DNA from: Gigaspora margarita
Taxonomy: Eukaryota > Glomeromycota > Glomeromycetes > Diversisporales > Gigasporaceae
DNA: 64,000 bases
Assembly: GCA_009809945.1 (NCBI GenBank)
Contig: WTPW01000860.1
Location: forward strand, 225,230 to 289,229
Direction: 5' to 3'
Shown here: one piece after another, positions 56,222 to 64,000 of the stretch
Layout: each line of letters begins with the position of its first letter
How positions within the stretch are numbered: position 1 is the first letter of the stretch
Program-made: the position numbers and the translations under genes
The notes under the pieces: generated by a model
Seen by the model: the letters and a program-made list of their open reading frames with translations, nothing else
What the model was told of the DNA's origin: nothing
The model's database searches: none

Positions 56222-57876
56222 TAATAATAATTATTAATAATCACATTGATATTTGCATTGATCTTTTTCATTGATATTTGTAAAGATAATTCTTTATTGT
56301 TCATTCATCATTTTTTTATTTTTAAATTTTTTTATTCATTATATTCATATCGATCTTTATTGCCTTGTATTACATATTTTTTTCTTTAAACACTTATTGA
56401 TTCACAAGGATATTGCTTCATAACTTATAAAATTTATTATAATGAATATTTAAAATATACTAAAAAATTCTGATTCTTAGTGTAACTCAAAATTTCTTTA
56501 AGGTTCTTTGTATTGGTGTAACAGAAGACTATATATGCCTAAATAAGATAGCAACAACTAGGAATGCAGGTTTGTTATGTTGAAAATTTTAAGAAATAAT
56601 CTGTGCTACCTATCATGCTGAGCATAATGGTTATAAAAAACCTAGAAAAAGTTAAATTTATGTTTTTTTAAAAAAAAATTGTAGTAATTATTCAAAAAAT
56701 CTGACCAGATTCCTGCTGTTGCTAAAAAACAAATATGGACAATCAAAAGTGTTAAGTATAATAACTTAATCATACTGCAATATTAGCTTTAGCACTAATT
56801 ATATTTTGAACATAACCATGATTTATTAGTTGGTAAATTGATATAAAATTACAAACAGCAAGAATTACCAAATTATCTAAATCTTTAGTATAATGTAATT
56901 TTTTCTTAGTAATTGCTAATATATTCACCATTATTATTAATAATAGGATTTTTTATTTATTGTAGAGCAATTTTTATGTTCTTGCACTTGCACTTGACCT
57001 GTTCTTAAATGAAATGATTATACAAAACATTTCACATTTGTAAAACATTTAATTGACTTTTTTAGCTATTTTTCACTCAAAGAGTTTGTATTTATAGATA
57101 TCAAATAACAGAATCAAATTTGGAAAATTCACATTTTACAATTTTAAGAGAGTTGCTTAAGGGTATTAATAATAAACAATACAACAGATAACTAGATAAT
57201 TGTATAATCAGTAAAATTCAAATTATCTATTTATACAAACAAAAATTAGTTCCATTTTTAAGGGTAGAGGATACATAGATTACTTATTATATGATTTTGG
57301 TAGTACAAATAATTTATATAGAAATTGGAAATATGCTACTAATAAAACTTTTTATAATAGCATTTAATTTTTGTTAAAATTTTTGTAATTTATAAATTAA
57401 AACATGCTCTTTTTAATAATATAAATTTTAATAATAAAATATTTTTAAAAAAAATATACTTGTATATATGGTAAAGTTCTCTGTAGTCAATCCAAATTCT
57501 CTATAGTTACACAAAATAGTTAATTTTGATTGGTTATATCATATGATCATCATATGATTTTTTGTAAACAAATAGTGATGCCCAATCTTCAAGTACATGT
57601 TTCTTAGTAAATATTTAACCAATATTACTAATTTTACTACTATTAGAATCAAAAAAATCTATTTTACAACCTTTATTATAAATTTAAAATAATTTGCTTA
57701 ATAAAAATTTTCTTAATTTTAAAAAGAAAAATTTGTACCACCAAAATCATATGATAAATGATCTATGTATCCTCTACACTTGAACTGATAGTAACATTAA
57801 TGAAGTTAGTTAATTACCAATCTGGATAAGATCAGCATTATAGCTATATTATTACTATATTTAGAATTTGTGATAA
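56222..57876. repeat. AT-rich interval containing old dispersed repeat, copy 2
   Basis: Positions 56725-57060 match 19495-19830 (CAATCAAAAGTGTTAA, CTTTAGTATAATGTAATTTT, TTAGTAATTGCTAATATATT, GTAGAGCAATT). They extend further right, with the TTGCACTTGCACTTGACCTG segment seen inverted at 31770-31800. The remaining sequence shows no gene. Confidence 0.5.
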
Positions 57877-59370
57877 GGATGCTGACAGATATTATGTAAT
57901 ATCGTTGGAGGTGGGAGTAAGGCCAAAATCATATGTTACACTATATAATATATATAATTCTATATATAATATAATATATTGCTAATAGATTAAAATTTTG
58001 AGTATTAATTAAATTTATATAAAATACAAATATATACTATAATAGTATATTTTTGAGTGCTAAACAAGTTTACTTAGGGGTCAAGGTTATAACTCATTAG
58101 TAAAATTTTGCATGATACTGAATTTTCTATATTTTTATTAATAAAAATATAGAAAATTCTGTATTATGCAAATTTTACTAATGAATTATAACTTGGAGCT
58201 CTAAGTAAATTTGTTCAGCACTAAAAACTACATTCTGATAGCATATAATTATTTAATTTTTTCAATTTTTGAAATAAAGATGAGTAAAATTAGTAAATTT
58301 TCATCAAAATGTAATATTGCTCACTTTATTTGAAAATTTAAAAAAATCAAAAAAATATATGCCAATATAGTGTATTTTTTGATGTTTAACATGTTTACTT
58401 AGAGCTCAAAGTTATAATTGATTAGTATAATTTTGCATTATGTGAATTTTCTGTATTTTTATTAATAAAAATATAGAAAATTCAGAATTATTCAAAATTG
58501 TTTAATAAATTATAATTTTAGCTCTAAGTAAACTTGTCAGCACAAAAATATATACTATATAAATATATATTTGTTTGATTTTAATAAATTTTTAATTAAA
58601 GATGAGTAATATTATATTTTGATGAAAATTTACCATTTTTACTCATCTTTATTTCAAATATTAAAAAATTAAATAATTATATACTGCCAGAATGTAGTTT
58701 TAGTGCTGAACAAGTTTATTTAGAGCTCAAAGTTATAATTAATTAGTAATTTTTTGCATGATACAGAATTTTCTATATTTTTATTAATAAAAATATAGAA
58801 AATTCAGCATAATACAAAATTTTACTAATGAATTATAACTTAAGACCCTAATTAATTTTGTTCAGCACTAAATTCTACATTATTTATATATATAATTACA
58901 GTATTTATTTTTTTTAATTTTGAAATAAAGATGAGTAAAATTGGTAAATTTTTATCAAAAATGCATTTTTGCTCATATTTATTTAAAAATTAAAAGAATA
59001 TATACCAAAATAATATAGTTTTTAGTGTTGAACAAGTTTACTTAGAACTCAAATTTATTATTCATTAATAAAATTTTGCATAATGCAGAATTTTTTATAT
59101 TTTTATTAATAAAAATATAAATAATTCTGTATTATGCAAAATTTTACCAATAAATATGACTTTGGGCACTAAATAAACTTTTTTAGCATGCAAACAAACA
59201 TTATTTTAGTATATAATTATATTTTAAGTAAGTTTATTTAGAGCCTAAAATTATAATCTATTAGTAAAATTTAGTAAAATTTTTTAAAATCAACCAATCA
59301 GAATCATCTATGTGGGGAAAGGGGGGTACCCTCTTGATAAAAAGATATTACATAATATCTGTCAGCACTC
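57877..59370. mobile_element. Harbinger-like element with hairpin satellite inside, TSD TAA
   Basis: Left end GGATGCTGACAGATATTATG, right end the inverse of GAGTGCTGACAGATATTATG. TAA lies directly outside both (57874-57876 and 59371-59373). The interior holds four hairpins of the satellite described separately. No transposase. Confidence 0.75.
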
Positions 59371-60046
59371 TAAACAAATAAATAAACAATATATAGTCAC
59401 CTATCTCTAATCTGACCTCTCTAAACTGAACACTATTAAACTCTCTCTAAACCAAACAAAATTGTCTAGAACATTTGTAAATTTTATTATAAAGTTCAGA
59501 TTAGCCATATATAACTTTTTGAAAACTAAACTTTTCAAATTTTTACATAGTAAAAAAAAGCAGTTCCAGCAGTTTAGATTAGAAAGAGTTAACTATATTA
59601 TCAAATCTGATATTGACCCTTATAAAAAGTTTTTTTTATTCTAAATAAATATTATTTTGCCTCTAAGTAAAGTTGTAGAGCAGGTTCTTACACTTCTACT
59701 AGTAAAAAATTATTAAAATCAAACTAGTAAATAAGAAGATATAAGTAAAAATATTTCAAATTTCTTTAAATCATATAAAAATTATATATTTATAGATTTT
59801 GTACTATATTATTTATATATTTGTTTTGCTCCAATTTCAAATATAAAATAATTCTAATCTTATCTGAATTACAATTAAAAAGTATTATTAAGAATTATTT
59901 AAGGATTGTTCATCACAAAGAATATTGGCCTTAAGAATATTAATATTAGTATTACAATTATTTATTTGTTATTTTAATATCATTTATAAAATATTTTTTA
60001 TGATTTGTTATTTTGTCATAGTTTTATATAAAATTTTTTATGATAA
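59371..60046. other. AT-rich interval between satellite blocks
   Basis: Includes a partial old dispersed repeat (59925-60046), a lone shared-core-like TCTAAGTAAAGTTGTAGAGC at 59663 and no gene. A 60-codon frame at 59462-59644 has no recognisable features. Confidence 0.4.
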
Positions 60047-60135
60047 GAGCACTGACAGATATTACGTAATATCTTTTTATCATGAGGGTACCCTCTCCCA
60101 CATAAGATGATTCTGATTGGTCGATTTTAAAAAAA
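60047..60135. mobile_element. Second Harbinger-like left end
   Basis: TAA (60044-60046) then GAGCACTGACAGATATTACG. The following 85 bases are the inverse of 59281-59370. It should be the left end of another copy that contains the three hairpins at 60219-60998, but I see no right end: the last hairpin breaks off near 60998. Confidence 0.55.
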
Positions 60136-60998
60136 AAATTTATCAAAATTTTACTAATAGATTATAATTTTGAGCTCTAAATAAACTTATTTAAAATATA
60201 ATTATATACCAAAATAATGTATTTTTGAATGTAGATAAGTTTATTTAGTGCCCAAAGTCATATTTCATTAGTAAAATTCTGCATAATACAGAATTATTTA
60301 TATTTTTATTAATAAAAATATAGAAAATTCTGCATTATACAAAATTTTATTAATGAATAATAAATTTGAGCTCTAAGTAAACTTGTTCAATACAAAAAAT
60401 ATATTATTTCAGTATATATACTTTTAATTTTTTTAATTTTTTAAATAAATATTAGCAAAAATGCATTTTTAATAAATTTATCAATTAAATAATTATATAT
60501 AAAAATAATGTAGAATTTAGTGCTAAACAAAATTAATTAGGGTCTTAAGTTATAATTCATTAGTAAAATTTTGTATTATGCTAAATTTTCTATGTTTTTA
60601 TTAATAAAAATATAGAAAATTCTGTATCATGCAAAATTTTACTAATTAATTATAACTTTGAGCCCTAAATAAACTTGTTCAGCACTAAAACTATATTCTG
60701 GCAGTATAATTATTTAATTTTTTTTTAATTTTAAAATAAAGATGAGTGAAAATGGTAAATTTTCATCAAAATTTAATATTACTCATCTTTATTTGAAAAT
60801 TTATTAAAATCAAACAAATATATACTGATATAGTGTATCTTTTTGTGCTAAACAAGTTACTTAGAGCTCAAAATTATAATTTATTAGACAATTTTGTATA
60901 ATTCTGAATTTTCTATATTTTTATTAATAAAAATATAGAAAATTCCACATAATGCAAAATTATACTAATTAATCATAACTTTGAGCTCTAAGTAAACC

Positions 60999-61600
60999 AG
61001 TGTTAGACTATGATCTATTATGATCTATATGATCTATATAACTAGTCATAGGTCATATAGTCATAATAAGGATTATATGACTGCATGACCAAGATTATTT
61101 GGTTAGCCAATAAAATAGCTAGATTAGTAGTATATATGTTAACTACATTGATGTATTATATATTTCTTCCAATTATATATCAAATGCACTGCACTAATAT
61201 ATGCTATATATCTCTTTAATGAAATCAATTGCATTTATGTATGCTATATATCTCCTTAAAGGATTCAAGAAAGTTTGAATATCCAGTGCTATTTGGGTTA
61301 GAATGCATCCATTGCATGTGTTTAGTTCTTTTCATTATTATAATTCACAAATAGGCATAATTTCAGAGCTTATATTCTAACAGTCAAGATTGCTTTTGCA
61401 AGCATCAGTTTTTTTATTAATAATAAATAAGTAATGCATTCGGGTAACATTGAAGACCTGAATGCATTAATATATAATACCAATATAAGACTACTATAAT
61501 AAAAGTGGCGCAGTAAAAAATTTTTAAAAAGTATAAAAAGCCTAAAACCCTACTTGCGTATTCAAGCAATTTGAATACGCATGCATAAAACTGATTAAAA
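60999..61600. other. AT-rich interval, nothing recognised
   Basis: Repeated TATGATCTATAT words at 61008-61035 and two ATATGCTATATATCTC copies (61200-61255). No gene visible. Confidence 0.45.
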
Positions 61601-61926
61601 ATGAGTTTAAACCGATCAATCCTTTATAAAATTGAAGTTAATGGGTCTATTTTTTTTTGCAAGAAAATTGTTCTTATAAGTTTTGTAACCCAAAAGATAA
61701 ACAATAATGCATTATACAACACTATAAAAACTATCATAATGATATTTTTTTAAAACTAAAAGCTTTAAATGCCAAACCTTACAAAAAACCTTTAATGCAA
61801 AATGTTATTACCCTTACTGAAGAAGAACAACTAATTCAGCCTATTTACACAACTAAACTTTTAGTTTTATCCATTTATAGATACATGCTTTTATCATTAA
61901 AGATAGATACTAATTTCAAAATTTAA
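61601..61926 (+). pseudogene. Small C2H2-finger-like gene, broken
   Basis: ATG at 61601 opens MSLNRSILYKIEVNGSIFF. A one-base length change in the T8 run (61651-61658) moves the frame to LQENCSYKFCNPKDKQ, a TAA (61705-61707) follows, and then CIIQHYKNYHNDIFLKLKAL continues to a stop at 61924-61926. The C-x4-C...H-x4-H pattern across the stop looks like a C2H2/BED-type finger. The C-terminal part (LTEEEQLIQPIYTTKLLVL) is protein-like but not recognised. It converges with the minus-strand gene next to it. Confidence 0.4.
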
Positions 61927-62170
61927 TTACTNATAAAACAATCTTGAATGCATTATTTGATTTTGTTAACTTTTNAATTGTTTTGGTTGATTGTTCTAAT
62001 TCATTCATCAATTCTTTAACTCTTGATTGTAATGCAGTATTTGCTTGGTTCAAATCATTCTTATCTTGAAGTAAAGCAATATTTTGCTGAGTAATGTCNT
62101 GTGTATCTTGTAGCAACTTATAATATTTATCTTTTAAAAGTTCACCATCAGTTAACTGTTAATCAGACAT
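61916..62170 (-). pseudogene. Coiled-coil protein fragment with early stop and N bases
   Basis: On the minus strand an ATG at 62168-62170 opens MSD, then a TAA where CAA (Gln) would fit, then QLTDGELLKDKYYKLLQDT and a long heptad-type coiled coil (ITQQNIALLQDKNDLNQANT, LQSRVKELMNELEQSTKTI) to a stop at 61916-61918. About 84 codons, with three N bases. No family recognised. It overlaps the 3' end of the plus-strand fragment by 11 bases. Confidence 0.4.
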
Positions 62171-63230
62171 CTTTTAGTTTTAAAAAAAAATTGTTATTTG
62201 TATTTATTTAGATTACCCAAACTCACCGTTTGGGCAGGCTCCACCTGGCAGTCATGGCAACTGGCCATCCTCTCATCCTACTTGGCCAAAGATCATGTGG
62301 CAAAATTGCCAATAGGCAATTTTGAATTTGTTTGCTAAACTAGAAAAACAGATACTATTAAATGTACAAATGATTTATAGTACAATAATAGATTAGAATT
62401 TGTGTATTATTTTGTTTGTATCTATTTTTAGATATAATAATCATCAAATTATCTAATTCATCTGTTTCTGTTTTAGCTAATAGCTAATTATATTTGCATT
62501 CTTATTATTTAATTTAAATTTATACTTTACATTCAATAATTTTACCAAATAAAATAATTGATAAATCATAAGATTCTTTTAATAGAAATTTAAATTTAAT
62601 TAGTTACAATCACATGTAAATCTATATGAGTTTCTTTTGCAAAAATTTGAGTTTATTAAATTTTGACCAATCACTTTATTTATTTGGTACCTTTTTTTTT
62701 GATAAATTTTTTTTACATATGATTTTTTTTATATGGAATACAATAAAAACTAGTTGTACAATTGTGACAAAATTTTTGACCAATACCTATTTTTTAAAAA
62801 TCTTGTTGGTACAAATTTACTTATATAATTTTATTAACCAATCAAAATGACTATATCTGATATATAAAAAAAAAGAACTACAATTGCATGCAATGAATGT
62901 CGGTATCTAAAAAAAAATGTGATAATAATCCAATTTGTCATAGATATTTGTTTAAAATATTTATTATGTAAGAACTAAAAAAAAAATTATTCATCATCAA
63001 GATATTATTAATGACAAAATGATGAGCTTATAAAACTAAGTAAAGATATATATCAATTAAATAAAGAAAATTTAAACCAAAAAAAAAATAAATATAAATT
63101 TAAATCATGATTTAGATATTGGAAAGTTCTTATTAAATTTAGAAATACTCTTTAAATATTAAAATTTAATTTATTTACACGTTCTTAGATTATAAGCCAA
63201 GTTACTATATTGGACAAAAATTCCTAATTA
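62171..63230. other. AT-rich interval, nothing recognised
   Basis: A small hairpin CCCAAAC-TCACC-GTTTGGG at 62216-62234 starts a short GC-richer patch (to about 62310). The rest is AT-rich; a 74-codon frame at 62626-62850 is Phe/Leu-rich and not convincing. Confidence 0.4.
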
Positions 63231-63515
63231 GGGGGATGGCTAAAGCCATGTACCCACGTGATTTTTGAAAAATTAGGGTTAGAGCCTGTTTAGCATTAGG
63301 GTCGGGGTTAGGGTTAGGACAGACATATAGGTAAAATTGCCTTCCCGACATTTTTATTAATGGCCCAAGACAGGTTTGAGCTGCCGTTTTTATGTTCTTG
63401 CATTTTTTTTGTTTTTTGTCTTCTTCGGGCTGATCCGTGTAAACAAAATTTCGCGACTCCGGTTGGTTGATTTACACAAAAATGTCACGTGGGTACATGG
63501 CTTTAGATGACCCCC
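63231..63515. mobile_element. Inverted-repeat MITE with TTAGGG tracts
   Basis: Left end GGGGGATGGCTAAAGCCATG, right end the inverse of GGGGGTCATCTAAAGCCATG, followed on both sides by TACCCACGTGA. The flanks CTAATTA and TAATTAG fit a TAA/TTA-type duplication but are ambiguous because TAATTA is self-complementary. Inside, TTAGGG occurs at 63273, 63296 and 63308, with a partial copy at 63314. Confidence 0.65.
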
Positions 63516-64000
63516 TAATTAGACAAACTGATATTCGTAATATTTAAGCCAAATTGCTATGTTGGACAAAAATTCCTAATTTCAAATAAAGTGAAAATGT
63601 CGAATAAAATAGTGTAAATGGCTTTTTTTTAAGTTTTTTTTTACATTTTATACAATATATATTTATGACATACAGCAAAATATGTATCAAACGGGTTTAA
63701 TAAATTTTTTTATTTTTTTTTTATCTTTTTTTTTGATATTTTACATACGTTTCGATACGTTTTTTGCCCATAGTGAAAAATTTTATTAATAAAATTATAA
63801 AACTGGTCTTAAGAAACTAGCATTTTTTTGAGCCAAAGAACAACTTTGTTAATGACTCAAAGTCGATTATCATAATAAAATTTCGCTTAAATCATACAGT
63901 CGGCTTTTTTTCGTATTTTATTATTATGACATCAAAAGGGTAACTAATATTGATGTTCAACGATTTTCTATTGTTAACTATTTTTAATCTTTTTTTTTTT
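63516..64000. other. AT-rich end of the window
   Basis: AGCCAAATTGCTATGTTGGA plus CAAAAATTCCTAATT (63548-63582) is a diverged direct copy of 63196-63228 just left of the MITE. T runs follow at 63625-63740. No gene. Confidence 0.45.

Larger units (their letters stand above)
58056..60998. repeat. Satellite of alternating hairpins (foldback family C)
   Basis: Hairpin A (about 165-175 bp) starts GTGCTGAACAAGTTTACTTA, has a centre CTATATTTTTATTAATAAAA and ends with the inverse of its start. It occurs at 58056-58222, 58378-58545, 58702-58872, 59024-59190, 60219-60394, 60516-60688 and 60835-60998 (last one cut). Between most of them lies hairpin B, AAATAAAGATGAGTAAAAT with its inverse (58275-58345, 58595-58660, 58920-58985, 60735-60800). 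The A-to-A period is about 320 bp within each block. Confidence 0.85.

Overview
This is a eukaryotic, very AT-rich, gene-poor window packed with transposable elements. Evidence for a eukaryote: a spliced subtilase gene, a LINE, tRNA-headed SINEs, a Helitron, and hAT, mariner and Harbinger-type elements. The LINE 3' region and the Helitron proteins look like those I know from arbuscular mycorrhizal fungi (Glomeromycotina, Rhizophagus/Gigaspora relatives). That assignment is inference; no marker gene is present.

Layout. 0-9.9 kb: low-complexity T tracts, hAT elements with exact 8-bp target duplications, foldback elements and a cluster of TA-flanked mariner-like MITEs. 9.9-15.0 kb: one 5.15-kb hAT-type element filled with a nested foldback element and other insertions. 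15.3-18.7 kb: a composite foldback ending in an array of ten units in alternating orientation. 19-23.5 kb: AT-rich DNA, a mariner-like MITE and a hAT element with GGGTGACC repeats. 23.5-28.4 kb: a 5'-truncated dead LINE with 16-bp target duplications, split by a MITE, a 1.45-kb hAT foldback and a 983-bp tRNA-headed SINE. 28.8-34.0 kb: a nest five layers deep whose core is two SINEs in one target site. 36.0-38.9 kb: a hAT MITE and a broken hAT transposase. 41.06-42.55 kb: the only clear host-type gene, an S8 subtilase whose catalytic Asp/His segment is missing. 45.0-46.6 kb: palindromes around a 579-base assembly gap. 46.9-52.8 kb (minus strand): a decayed Helitron Rep-PIF1 gene, with two intact OB-fold-like genes upstream of it. 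57.9-61.0 kb: a hairpin satellite. 61.6-62.2 kb: two small convergent, decayed genes.

How it fits together. Most of the window is non-autonomous DNA. Target duplications give a readable insertion history. The three foldback families differ in sequence but share a core close to CTGAACAAGTTTACTTAG, usually at module borders. I regard this as the best candidate for an undescribed system. The hAT-type elements often carry GC-rich subterminal repeats, each family its own, and these make up much of the GC-rich DNA here. No rRNA gene, free tRNA gene or CRISPR array was seen.
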